Origin: Streptomyces roseochromogenus subsp. oscitans DS 12.976
GTDB taxonomy: Bacteria; Actinomycetota; Actinomycetes; Streptomycetales; Streptomycetaceae
DNA: 36,049 nt
Assembly: GCF_000497445.1 (NCBI RefSeq)
Contig: NZ_CM002285.1
Coordinates: 6,405,767 to 6,441,815, forward strand
Direction of reading: 5' to 3'
The notes below the pieces were generated by a model that was not told the DNA's origin, made no database searches, and was given only the letters and a program-made list of their open reading frames with translations. Made by a program: the position numbers and the translations under genes. How positions within the stretch are numbered: position 1 is the stretch's first letter; each line of letters opens with the position of its first letter. Positions 25,830 to 33,306 of the stretch are shown in pieces.

Positions 25830-25856
25830 GGCCCCCACGTGTCGTACGTGGGGGCC
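25830..25856 (-). terminator. terminator downstream of amino-acid permease 1
   Basis: Perfect 11-bp arms GGCCCCCACGT and ACGTGGGGGCC with a 5-base loop. On the reverse strand it is followed by TTTG. It lies 17 bp past the permease stop and separates it from sodF. Confidence 0.85.
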
Positions 25857-25872
25857 GTTGTCGGTGCGGGGC

Positions 25873-27255
25873 TCAGCGCCTGGCGTGGACCCGCTGCCAG
25901 GCGTACCCCACCGCCGCCAGCACCAGCGTCATCCCGCCCGTCGAGTACAGCTGGACGCGGGTGTCCGCCTCCCGTGCCATCAGGACGAAGATCGTGACCA
26001 TGCCCGCCAGGGCGACCCAGGTGAGGAACGGGAACGCCCACATGCGGACGACCAGATTCTCGGGGGTCTCGCGCTCGATGCGGCGGCGCAGCAGCAGCTG
26101 GGAGACCGCGATGAAGATCCAGACGACCAGGATGACCGCGCCGATCATGTTCAGCAGCCACTTGAAGACGTCGTCCGGCCGCCAGTAGCTGAGCAGCACA
26201 CAGACGAAGCCCAGCACGCAGGAGGTGAGGACCGCGATGCGCGGAACCCCGCCGGACAGCTTCGCCAGGGCACTCGGGCCCTGGCCGCGCTCGACCAGGG
26301 AGAAGGCGATGCGCGAGGAGCCGTAGATGTTGGCGTTCATCGCGGAGAGCAGGGCGACCAGGACGACCACGTTCATCAGCTGGCCCGCGCCCGGGATGCC
26401 GAGGTGGTCGAGCGTGGCGACGTACGGGCCCTTCGCCACCACGTCCTTGGAGTCCCACGGGACCAGGGTGACCACGACCGCCATGGAGCCGATGTAGAAC
26501 AGCGCGATCCGCCACATCGCCGTACGGACGGCGGACGCCACGCCCCGGACCGGGTCCTCCGACTCGGCCGCCGCGATGGTGACGGTCTCCAGACCGCCGT
26601 ACGCGAAGACGGACGCGAGCAGGCCGATGATCAGGCCGTTGCCGCCGTGCGGGAGGAAGTGGCTCAGGTTGGCGGTACCGGGGGCGTCCGTGCCGGGCAG
26701 CACGCCCGCGATGGCCAGCACGCCGAGGATCAGGAAGAGGCTGATCGCGCCGACCTTCAGCGCTGCGAACCAGAACTCGAACTCGCCGAAGTTCTTCACG
26801 GCGGCCAGGTTCGTCCCGCAGAACACGACCATGAACAGTGCCACCCAGGCCCACTCGGGGGTGCCGGGCAGCCAGCCGGAGACGATGTGCGCGGCGCCGA
26901 TGCCCTCCAGGCCGACGGCCGTGCACAGCAGGATCCAGAAGGACCAGCCGGCCGCGAAGCCGGCCCAGGGGCCGATCGCCCGCTCGGCGTGCGCCGAGAA
27001 CGAACCCGAGGAAGGGTAGGCGGCGGACATCTCGCCGAGCATCCGCATCACCAGCATGACGAGCAAGCCGGAAAGGGTGTAGGCGATCACGATGGAGGGG
27101 CCGGCCGCGGCGATGCCCGCACCGGAGCCGACGAACAGACCCGCGCCGATCACCCCGCCGAGGGCGATCATCGACAGATGGCGCCGCTTCAGGCCGTGGG
27201 AGAGGCCGTCGTGTTGCTGTGGCGGCGTCTCGGTGGTCGTGCTGCTGCTGGGCAT
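25873..27255 (-). CDS. amino-acid permease (APC family), copy 1
   Basis: Protein of 460 residues; ATG 27253-27255 with GGGAGAG about 8 bp upstream. It has about twelve membrane helices. The APC (AAT/GabP-like) signature is present: LKRRHLSMIALGGVIGAGLF, VMRMLGEMSAAYPSSGSFSA, HAERAIGPWAGFAAGWSFW, and ETVTIAAAESEDPVRGV in helix 6. It should import amino acids or GABA by proton symport. About half its residues match copy 2 (29720-31147) by eye, but the helix 3-5 and C-terminal parts differ, so substrates may differ. It diverges from bioY across 406 bp and is followed by a strong terminator. Confidence 0.93.
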   Translation of the reverse strand: MPSSSTTTETPPQQHDGLSHGLKRRHLSMIALGGVIGAGLFVGSGAGIAAAGPSIVIAYTLSGLLVMLVMRMLGEMSAAYPSSGSFSAHAERAIGPWAGFAAGWSFWILLCTAVGLEGIGAAHIVSGWLPGTPEWAWVALFMVVFCGTNLAAVKNFGEFEFWFAALKVGAISLFLILGVLAIAGVLPGTDAPGTANLSHFLPHGGNGLIIGLLASVFAYGGLETVTIAAAESEDPVRGVASAVRTAMWRIALFYIGSMAVVVTLVPWDSKDVVAKGPYVATLDHLGIPGAGQLMNVVVLVALLSAMNANIYGSSRIAFSLVERGQGPSALAKLSGGVPRIAVLTSCVLGFVCVLLSYWRPDDVFKWLLNMIGAVILVVWIFIAVSQLLLRRRIERETPENLVVRMWAFPFLTWVALAGMVTIFVLMAREADTRVQLYSTGGMTLVLAAVGYAWQRVHARR

Positions 27256-27661
27256 GGGCGCGGCTCTCCCCGTGCAATGGGCGGGCAAAAACCCCGCCAG
27301 TCTGGGCGGCCCGTCCGCTCGGGCGGAGGGACTGCCCAGTATCCGGACAGGTGGCGTACGCAGGGTGAACCGGCGGTTACGCGACCCTGCGGGGCGTGGC
27401 AGGGCCTGGGCGATGCTTCGGTGGCGGGCTTTGGTGCGGGCTTTGGTGGGACTCCACAGTTCCGGTTCGATGCAGGAGGGTGAGCTGGGCGCCTCCACCT
27501 CAGTGACCGGTATCACTTCGTACCCGGTGTAACCCACACCCTTTGTACGGAGCCCACCAAGGCCCGGCTCAAGCCTTTGTCGACCGGTGACGGTGATCGA
27601 CGCCATCGGCGCGGTATAGCGTCACCGTGTTCCCACCTGCCCACTCACCCGCGGAGTCCCC
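27256..27661. other. divergent intergenic region, permease 1 / bioY
   Basis: No gene is seen in these 406 bp. It holds a perfect 12-bp tandem duplication GCGGGCTTTGGT (27424-27435 and 27436-27447), a small dyad GGTGT-AACCC-ACACC (27526-27540), and an inverted repeat CGGTGACG/CGTCACCG (27585-27592 and 27620-27627) 34 bp before bioY. TATAGC inside that last loop could be a -10 box for bioY. No biotin-responsive repressor site is recognised. Confidence 0.5.
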
Positions 27662-28246
27662 ATGAGCACCGCCACCGCCACCGCTCGCCCCGGCGCAGTC
27701 CTCGCCGACCTGCTCCCCACGTCCCGCGTCCGCGACGCGGCCCTCGTCGTCGGCGGCGCCGTGCTCACCGGTCTCGCGGCCCAGGTGGCCGTCCCGGTGC
27801 CCGGCTCCCCGGTGCCGGTGACCGGCCAGACCTTCGCCGCTCTGCTCGTCGGCACCGCGCTCGGCACCCGCCGCGGCTTCCTCTCCCTCGCCCTGTACGC
27901 GCTCGCCGGTGTGGCCGGTGTGCCGTGGTTCGCGGACGGCACCTCCGGCGCGGGCTCGGTCTCCTTCGGCTACATCCTCGGCATGCTGCTCGCCTCGGCC
28001 GCCGTCGGCGCCCTGGCCCGGCGCGGCGCCGACCGCTCCCCGCTGCGCACGGCGGGCACGATGGTCCTCGGCGAGGCGATCATCTACGCCGTCGGCGTGC
28101 CCTACCTCGCCCTGGCCGCCCATATGTCCCTCTCCCAGGCGGTCGCGGCCGGCCTCACCCCGTTCCTGATCGGTGACCTCCTCAAGGCCGCCCTGGCGAT
28201 GGGCGCGCTGCCCACCGCCTGGAAGCTGGTCAACAAGGGGCGCTGA
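27662..28246 (+). CDS. bioY: biotin transporter substrate-binding protein BioY
   Basis: Protein of 194 residues, nearly all membrane helices (about six). The BioY signature is visible: VAVPVPGSPVPVTGQTFAAL, LVGTALGTRRGFLSLALYAL and AGVAGVPWFADG, then SFGYILGMLLASAAVGAL and the end FLIGDLLKAALAMGALPTAW. BioY is the S-component that binds biotin and uses shared or dedicated energy-coupling (EcfA/EcfT) units; no bioM or bioN lies next to it, so it may work alone or with a shared ECF module. Its stop overlaps the 3' end of the convergent oxidoreductase by 17 bp. Confidence 0.93.
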   Translation: MSTATATARPGAVLADLLPTSRVRDAALVVGGAVLTGLAAQVAVPVPGSPVPVTGQTFAALLVGTALGTRRGFLSLALYALAGVAGVPWFADGTSGAGSVSFGYILGMLLASAAVGALARRGADRSPLRTAGTMVLGEAIIYAVGVPYLALAAHMSLSQAVAAGLTPFLIGDLLKAALAMGALPTAWKLVNKGR

Positions 28247-28877
28247 CGCCGTAGTTCCTGCGGAAGAGGTTCGCCGGGTCACAGGTCTCCTTGACCCGGG
28301 CGAGCCTCTTTCGCGTATCGGGGTCGTACAGCCCCGTGCCGCGGTCGCCCGCCCCGAAGGCGAAGTTGAGCGACCGGCCCAGGGAATCGCCGGCCAGGAG
28401 CGCGAACGCCGGATCGAGGACGGCCCGCGCCCCCTCCCGGTCCCCGACCGTCAGCAGCCGTACCAGGAACCGTCCTTCGCGGTACGGCACCGCGTTCGGC
28501 GCCGGCCGGGCGAGCGCCCTGCCCAGGTGGTTGATCTGGACCACACACATCTGCCCCGCCTCCGGCCCGGTCGCCCGCAGCAGCTCCCCGGCCCGCGCCC
28601 CGTCGACGTACAGGTCCCGCAGCACCGCGCTGTCGCCGTAGTAGGCGTGCGGGAAATCCGGGTCGCTGTGGATGGTGTGGCTCTCGGCGTACGGCATCTC
28701 GCGCAGCGAGTCCGAAAGCACCGGGCCGATCTCCCGAAGCGGGGCGACGAGCGCGTCCCCGTCGGCGCCCGTGCAGGCCACCCGGATAGAGACCACGTAC
28801 GTACCGCGCAGATGCGGGGGCAGCGCGGGCAGGTCCGGGTACGGTACGGCGGCGAAGGACGAGGTCAGCCCGTCCGA

Positions 28878-28918
28878 TGGGGGTCCCCCCGCTCGAGCGG
28901 AGCCGAGAGTGGGGGAGG
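28878..28918 (-). repeat. palindromic mini-element A, inserted in frame
   Basis: On the reverse strand it begins CCTCCCCCACT and ends GGGGACCCCCA (41 bp), with an internal 12-bp palindrome CCGCTCGAGCGG. It adds about 14 codons (SPTLGSARAGGPPS) between WTRT and DGLTSSF of the oxidoreductase. It shares both ends with element B at 29239-29274. Confidence 0.75.
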
Positions 28919-29238
28919 TCCGCGTCCAGGCCTCGTACGCGCGCAGCAGGGCCGCCGGGTCCACCGCCCGCCCGTCGAAGGCGAGCGAGCCGCCGTACAG
29001 GGTCCGTACCGGTACGAGCCCGATCTCCAGCTCGGTGACGACACCGAGGTTCTGCCCGGCGCCGAGCAGCGCCCAGTACAGCTCGGGGTCGGAGTCGGGG
29101 GTGACCCGGCGCAGTTCTCCGTCGGCGGTCACGACCTCCAGCCGGCGCACATGGTCGGCCGCGTACCCGAACTCCCGCGCCAGGATGCCGAGTCCGCCGC
29201 CCAGGGTGTACGACACCGCGCCCACGCTCGGCGCGGAC

Positions 29239-29274
29239 CCTCCCCCACTGCCTAAAGCGTGGGAGGTGCCCCCA
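29239..29274 (+). repeat. palindromic mini-element B, frame-breaking insertion
   Basis: 36 bp from CCTCCCCCACT to GTGCCCCCA on the forward strand, in the orientation opposite to element A. It introduces TAG and a frame change in the oxidoreductase. CCTCCCCCAC/GTGGGAGG gives it a hairpin form. Elements of this look are common interspersed repeats in Streptomyces. Confidence 0.75.
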
Positions 29275-29632
29275 TTCGCGGCGCCAGCCCGTACGGCTCG
29301 GCCGCCGCGACCACCTGGCCCCAGCGCACCCCGGCCTGCACCCGGACGGTACGGACCTCGGCGTCGACGGTGATCCCGTCCAGCCGCCGGGTGGTGATGA
29401 GCAGCCCGCCCTCGTACCCGCCGGGCAGCCCGTGCCCGGTCGCGTGCACACCCACGGGCAGGCCCTCGGCGGCCGCGTACCGTACGGCGGCCACCACGTC
29501 GGCGGCCGAGCGGGCGGGCACGATCACGGCGGGCCGCTGGGTGAAACCGAGCTGGAAACCGGCGAGTTCGTCGTCGTAACCCCGGTCACCGGGGCGAAGG
29601 AAGGCAGAAGCGGCGTTGGTCATGGGACGCAG

Positions 29633-29677
29633 CATGGCCGCATAACCTGACAGGTGTCGTCAGGTTATGCGGCCATG
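29633..29677. repeat. 19-bp perfect inverted repeat between permease 2 and the oxidoreductase
   Basis: CATGGCCGCATAACCTGAC pairs perfectly with its complement across the 7-base loop AGGTGTC. It begins 10 bp upstream of the oxidoreductase start and 43 bp downstream of the permease stop (both reverse strand). It could terminate the permease transcript, act as an operator, or sequester the start region of the oxidoreductase mRNA. There is no U-tract. Confidence 0.9.
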
Positions 29678-29719
29678 TCCGCAGCTGTCCGCGGCTGTCC
29701 GCGGCTGCGTCCGGTGCCG

Positions 29720-31147
29720 TCAGCCGGTGGTGACCTTCTCGGCCGTGTCGGCGACGGGCGCGCCCTCCGCCCGGGCGGGCCCGAACTTCTGCTTCACCAG
29801 GGCGATCACGACCACGACCGCCGCCACGCCCACCGACAGCAGCACGGTCGTACGGCCGCTGCTCTCGCCTTCGGTGTCGGTCAGCATGTAGCCGAGGACG
29901 CCGACGATGAAGGCCGCCGTGATCCAGGTCAGGTACGGGTACAGCCACATCCTCACGACGAGCTTCTCCGGCGCCTCCCGCTGGATGATCTTCCGCATCC
30001 GCAGCTGCGAGAAGCAGATGACCAGCCAGACGAACAGGGCCACCGCGCCCGAGGAGTTGACCAGGAAGAGGAAGACGGTGTCCGGGTAGGCGTAGTTGAA
30101 GAAGACCGCCACGAAGCCGAAGACGACCGACGCCAGGATCGCCGTCATCGGCACACCGCGCGCGGTGGTGCGGGCGAACGCCTTCGGGGCGTCACCGCGC
30201 CGGCCGAGCGAGAACGCCATGCGGGAAGCCGTGTACAGGCCGGAGTTGAGACAGGACAGCACCGAGGTCAGCACGATCACGTTCATGATCTGACCGGCGT
30301 GCGCGATGCCGAGGGAGTCCAGCGCGGCGACGTAGGAGCCCTCCTTCTTGATGGAGGGGTCGTTCCACGGCAGCAGCGAGACCACGACCAGGATCGAGCC
30401 CAGGTAGAAGACGCCGATACGCCAGATGATGCTGTTGGTGGACTTGGTGACGGCGCGCTGCGGGTCCTCCGACTCACCGGCCGCCAGGGTCGCGATCTCG
30501 CTGCCCATGAAGGAGAAGACGACCAGGAGTACGCCGGTGAGAATGGCGCCGGGTCCATGCGGCAGGAAGCCGCCGTGGTTCGTCAGATTCCCGAAGCTCG
30601 CCTTGTCGGTGTGCACACCCGGCAGCACGCCGAACACGGCCAGCAGACCGATGACGATGAACGCGCCGATCGCCACGACCTTGATACCGGCGAACCAGAA
30701 CTCGAACTCGCCGTAGGAGCCGACGGAGACCAGGTTGGTCGCGGTCAGCACGCTCATCACGATGAGCGCCCAGCCCCACTGCGGTACGGCCGGGACCCAG
30801 CCCTCGAGGATCTTGGCGCCGGCGGTGGCCTCGACGGCCAGCACGACGACCCAGAAGAACCAGTACAGCCAGCCGATGGAGAAGCCGGCCCAGGGGCCGA
30901 TCGCGCGTTCGGCGTGCGCGGAGAAGGAGCCGGAGGCGGGGTTGGCGGCGGACATCTCGCCGAGCATCCGCATCACGAGGACGACGAGGGTGCCGACCAG
31001 TGCGTACGACAGGAGGATGCCCGGTCCCGCGGTGGCGATACCGGAACTGGAACCGACGAAGAGGCCGGCTCCGATGACACCACCGATCGCGATCATCGAC
31101 AGGTGGCGGTTCTTGAGTCCTGCTTGGAGGCCCGAACCAGGGGTCAT
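29720..31147 (-). CDS. amino-acid permease (APC family), copy 2
   Basis: Protein of 475 residues; ATG 31145-31147 with AAGGAAA about 8 bp upstream. Twelve membrane helices are expected. The signature segments LKNRHLSMIAIGGVIGAGLF, VMRMLGEMSAANPASGSFSA, HAERAIGPWAGFSIGWLYWF and SEIATLAAGESEDPQRAVTK place it in the GabP/AAT branch of the APC superfamily, importing amino acids or GABA. It shares the start of every helix with copy 1 but has a longer C-terminus (ALVKQKFGPARAEG..). Upstream lies a 9-bp inverted and 11-bp-phased direct repeat, a likely control site. Confidence 0.93.
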   Translation of the reverse strand: MTPGSGLQAGLKNRHLSMIAIGGVIGAGLFVGSSSGIATAGPGILLSYALVGTLVVLVMRMLGEMSAANPASGSFSAHAERAIGPWAGFSIGWLYWFFWVVVLAVEATAGAKILEGWVPAVPQWGWALIVMSVLTATNLVSVGSYGEFEFWFAGIKVVAIGAFIVIGLLAVFGVLPGVHTDKASFGNLTNHGGFLPHGPGAILTGVLLVVFSFMGSEIATLAAGESEDPQRAVTKSTNSIIWRIGVFYLGSILVVVSLLPWNDPSIKKEGSYVAALDSLGIAHAGQIMNVIVLTSVLSCLNSGLYTASRMAFSLGRRGDAPKAFARTTARGVPMTAILASVVFGFVAVFFNYAYPDTVFLFLVNSSGAVALFVWLVICFSQLRMRKIIQREAPEKLVVRMWLYPYLTWITAAFIVGVLGYMLTDTEGESSGRTTVLLSVGVAAVVVVIALVKQKFGPARAEGAPVADTAEKVTTG

Positions 31148-31232
31148 GGACGGATTTCCTTTGCGCCAGGAGGAGGGCAGCTCGTATGAGCGGTGTACGA
31201 GTCGGTCCAGTGAATCCGAGGCGAACGATTTC

Positions 31233-31278
31233 GGGAACCTCTGAATCCGTATCGTTACTTGAGGTTCCCTTGAGGTTC
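31233..31278. promoter_or_regulatory. phased TTGAGGTTC repeats upstream of permease 2
   Basis: TTGAGGTTC occurs at 31259-31267 and 31270-31278, exactly 11 bp apart, about one helical turn. The complementary GGGAACCTC at 31233-31241 forms a perfect 9-bp inverted repeat with GAGGTTCCC (31261-31269). The cluster is 85-130 bp before the permease start, fitting an activator or repressor site. The binding protein is unknown. Confidence 0.5.
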
Positions 31279-31326
31279 TATGGTCTGACTCACATTTCCG
31301 GGTGACTGGCCGGGGGTTTCCCCGGG

Positions 31327-31370
31327 GCCGGTCCGGGTGTCCTCCAGAGCCGGTCCGGGTGTGCTCCGGA
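31327..31370 (+). repeat. 22-bp tandem duplication upstream of rpiB
   Basis: Two copies of GCCGGTCCGGGTGT followed by (C/G)CTCC(A/G)GA, 31327-31348 and 31349-31370, with two mismatches. They lie in the divergent region between permease 2 and rpiB, about 60 bp before the rpiB start. Confidence 0.7.
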
Positions 31371-31431
31371 GCCCGGCGGGGCGCCGCCACCCGCGGCTGC
31401 TGCCCTGAAACAGCCGTGTCACACTCATTGC

Positions 31432-31917
31432 ATGCGCGTGTATCTCGGCTCCGACCATGCGGGCTACGAACTCAAGAACCACCTCGTCGAATGGCTCAAG
31501 GCGGCGGGGCACGAGCCCGTCGACTGCGGGCCGCACATCTACGACGCCCAGGACGACTACCCGCCCTTCTGCCTGCGCGCCGCGGAGCGGACGGCGGCGG
31601 ACCCCGACGCCCTCGGCATCGTGATCGGTGGCTCCGGCAACGGTGAGCAGATCGCCGCGAACAAGGTGAAGGGTGTGCGGGCGGCGCTGGCCTGGAGCGA
31701 GGAGACCGCGTCGCTCGGGCGGCAGCACAACAACGCGAATGTCGTGGCCGTGGGTGCGCGGATGCACAGCACGGAGGAGGCGACGAAGTTCGTCGAGACC
31801 TTCCTGAACACGCCGTTCTCCGGTGACGAGCGCCACATCCGCCGCATCGACATGCTGTCGGCCTACGAAACGACAGGCGACCTGCCCCCGATCCCGGGCC
31901 ACCACCCCCAGCCGTAG
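31432..31917 (+). CDS. rpiB: ribose-5-phosphate isomerase B
   Basis: Protein of 161 residues starting MRVYLGSDHAGYELKNHLVE. The RpiB/LacAB signature is clear: SDHAG at 7-11, the active-site loop IVIGGSGNGEQIAANKVKGV, and RQHNNANVVAVGARM. In actinobacterial RpiB the catalytic base is a glutamate in the GSGNGEQ loop, which is seen here. It interconverts ribose 5-phosphate and ribulose 5-phosphate in the pentose phosphate pathway, in the cytoplasm. Length is normal. It stands alone, followed by hairpins and the repeat tract. Confidence 0.95.
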   Translation: MRVYLGSDHAGYELKNHLVEWLKAAGHEPVDCGPHIYDAQDDYPPFCLRAAERTAADPDALGIVIGGSGNGEQIAANKVKGVRAALAWSEETASLGRQHNNANVVAVGARMHSTEEATKFVETFLNTPFSGDERHIRRIDMLSAYETTGDLPPIPGHHPQP

Positions 31918-32011
31918 GCTCCGCCGGCCAGGCCACCCTCTCCGGCCCACTTCAGCCCCGAGGGCCGTTGCCCCGCCGTCCCCTGGGGGCTCCGCCCCAG
32001 ACCCGGGGTTT

Positions 32012-32448
32012 GCCCACCTACCCATCCGACTCGGTCGGCTGAGGGGCCCGGCCCCTGGGGGCTCCGCCCCCAGCCTCCCCGTACGCCCACCCGCCCATCC
32101 GACTGGGTCGGCTGGAGGGCCCGGCCCCGGGGATCTGCCCCCAGGCGCCCGCCCCTCGGCCGACCGAGACGGGTGGGCGGGTGGGAAAGTTGTTGGAAGG
32201 CTGACCCGATCGGCTCAGTCCGGGCCGGTGCGGCGCCAGGCCGGCCCAGTCGTCCGCCTCTCGACCGACCGAGACGGGTGGGCGGGTGGGAAAGATGTTG
32301 AAAGGCCGGACCGCTCTGCTGCGAGACTGAGGAGGCGGAGAGCCTCAGGCTTGGCTGCGGCTCGATGACGCCCCGCCCCGTCCTGCCCTGTTCGCCCGCC
32401 TCTCAGTCGACCGAGTCGGGTGGGGGGTGGGAAAGATGTTGGAGAAGG
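32012..32448. repeat. cluster of five related repeats between rpiB and nei
   Basis: The 541-bp gap between genes holds three direct copies beginning CGACCGAG(A/T)CGGGTGGG and ending in GGGTGGGAAAG(A/T)TGTTGG or a close variant: 32161-32200, 32266-32305 and 32408-32448. Copies 1 and 2 differ at two positions in 40. Two shorter copies in the opposite orientation lie at 32012-32039 and 32084-32112 and share the core CCGAC(C/G)..GTCGG plus GGGTGGG. The last direct copy runs into the ribosome-binding region of nei. No protein-coding frame is convincing here. The function is unknown. Confidence 0.8.
32055..32073. terminator. GGGGGC-TCC-GCCCCC hairpin after rpiB
   Basis: CTGGGGGC-TCC-GCCCCCAG has perfect 8-bp arms. 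A near copy with one base missing lies at 31983-32000. These GGGGCTCCGCCCC hairpins are frequent terminator-like elements in Streptomyces. Confidence 0.55.
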
Positions 32449-32458
32449 AGACCTTGTC

Positions 32459-33268
32459 TTGCCGGAAGGGCACACTATTCATCGGCTGGCACAGGATTAT
32501 GCCGCGCGGTTCCAGGGCGCAGCCCCTCGCGTCACCAGCCCCCAGGGCAAGTTCTCCGACGCCGCCGCCCTTCTGGACCGCGCGGAACTGACGGCCACCG
32601 AAGCCCACGGCAAGCACCTCTTCCTCCGGTTCCGGGACACCGACTGGGTCCACATCCACCTCGGCCTCTTCGGCAAGGTCGGCTTCGGCGACGCCCCCGC
32701 GCCCCCGCCGACGGACACCGTGCGCCTGCGGCTGGCGACCGACACCGCGTACGTCGACCTCCGCGGCCCCACCACCTGCGCGCTGATCACAGAGGAGGAG
32801 AAGCGCGCCGTACACGACCGCCTCGGCCCCGACCCGCTCCGTGAGGACGCCGACCCGAGCACGGCGTACCGGAGGATCTCCCGCAGTCGTACGACGATCG
32901 CCGCGCTGCTGATGGACCAGAAGATCGTCGCGGGCGTGGGCAACGTCTATCGCGCCGAGGTCCTCTTCCGGCACGGCATCGACCCCTACCGCGCGGGCAG
33001 GGACGTCACCCCGGCCGAGTGGGACACCATCTGGTCCGACCTCGTCGCGCTGATGCACGAGGGCGTGCGGAACAACCGCATCGACACCGTGCGCCCCGAA
33101 CACACCCCGGAGGCGATGGCGCGGCCGCCGCGCGTGGACGACCATGGCGGCGAGGTGTACGTCTACCGACGCGCCACCCTGCCCTGCCACATCTGCGGCG
33201 ACGAGATCCGCACCGCCGGCCTCGCCGCCCGCAACCTCTTCTGGTGCCCCACCTGCCAACAGCGCTGA
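32459..33268 (+). CDS. nei: Fpg/Nei-family DNA glycosylase (endonuclease VIII-like)
   Basis: Protein of 269 residues. Start is TTG 32459: it places Pro2 directly after Met (MPEGHTIHRLAQDYAARF), needed because Pro2 is the Schiff-base nucleophile; Glu3 is also present, and GGAGAAGGAG lies 8 bp upstream. The H2TH region (about 140-200) includes LLMDQKIVAGVGNVYRAEVL and the C-terminal zinc finger has C-x2-C (CHIC) and CPTC near the end. It excises oxidised bases and nicks the DNA strand at the lesion. A terminator overlaps its stop codon. Its closest type is the actinobacterial Nei rather than MutM (MPE-G-H start). Confidence 0.93.
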   Translation: MPEGHTIHRLAQDYAARFQGAAPRVTSPQGKFSDAAALLDRAELTATEAHGKHLFLRFRDTDWVHIHLGLFGKVGFGDAPAPPPTDTVRLRLATDTAYVDLRGPTTCALITEEEKRAVHDRLGPDPLREDADPSTAYRRISRSRTTIAALLMDQKIVAGVGNVYRAEVLFRHGIDPYRAGRDVTPAEWDTIWSDLVALMHEGVRNNRIDTVRPEHTPEAMARPPRVDDHGGEVYVYRRATLPCHICGDEIRTAGLAARNLFWCPTCQQR

Positions 33269-33286
33269 TCGGCAGCGCTGTTGGCA
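33254..33286. terminator. terminator overlapping the nei stop codon
   Basis: Perfect 14-bp arms TGCCAACAGCGCTG and CAGCGCTGTTGGCA with loop ATCGG. The TGA at 33266-33268 lies at the top of the left arm, so the last codons of nei form part of the stem. It also serves the convergent eis-like gene. Confidence 0.85.
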
Positions 33287-33306
33287 GCGCGGCGGCCGGA
33301 CAGGCC

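Larger units (their letters stand above)
28230..29623 (-). pseudogene. FAD-linked oxidoreductase (berberine-bridge type), disrupted by a palindromic mini-element
   Basis: The gene starts at ATG 29621-29623 (MTNAASAFLRPGDRGYDDEL), with an FAD-binding domain including GVHATGHGLPGG (flavin-linking His context) and VQAGVRWGQVV. It reads to GLAPRM, then enters foreign sequence and stops at TAG. The correct continuation GSAPSVGAVSYTLGGGLGIL resumes in another frame and runs to RRNYGVSAPC. The whole span is 1394 bp, not a multiple of three. Removing about 32 bp would restore GLAPRMGSAPSVGAV, the expected family sequence. A second, related element is inserted in frame near the middle. Two ORFs remain (about 123 and 331 residues). 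It is probably inactive, unless recoding or a sequencing error is involved. Confidence 0.82.

Noticed and set aside
27585..27627. Riboswitch before bioY
   Set aside because: There is only an 8-bp inverted repeat in a short leader. No conserved aptamer pattern is recognised, and bioY is normally controlled by protein repressors.
32012..32448. CRISPR array in the rpiB-nei gap
   Set aside because: Repeats occur in both orientations, vary in length, and are separated by irregular distances; no cas gene is near.
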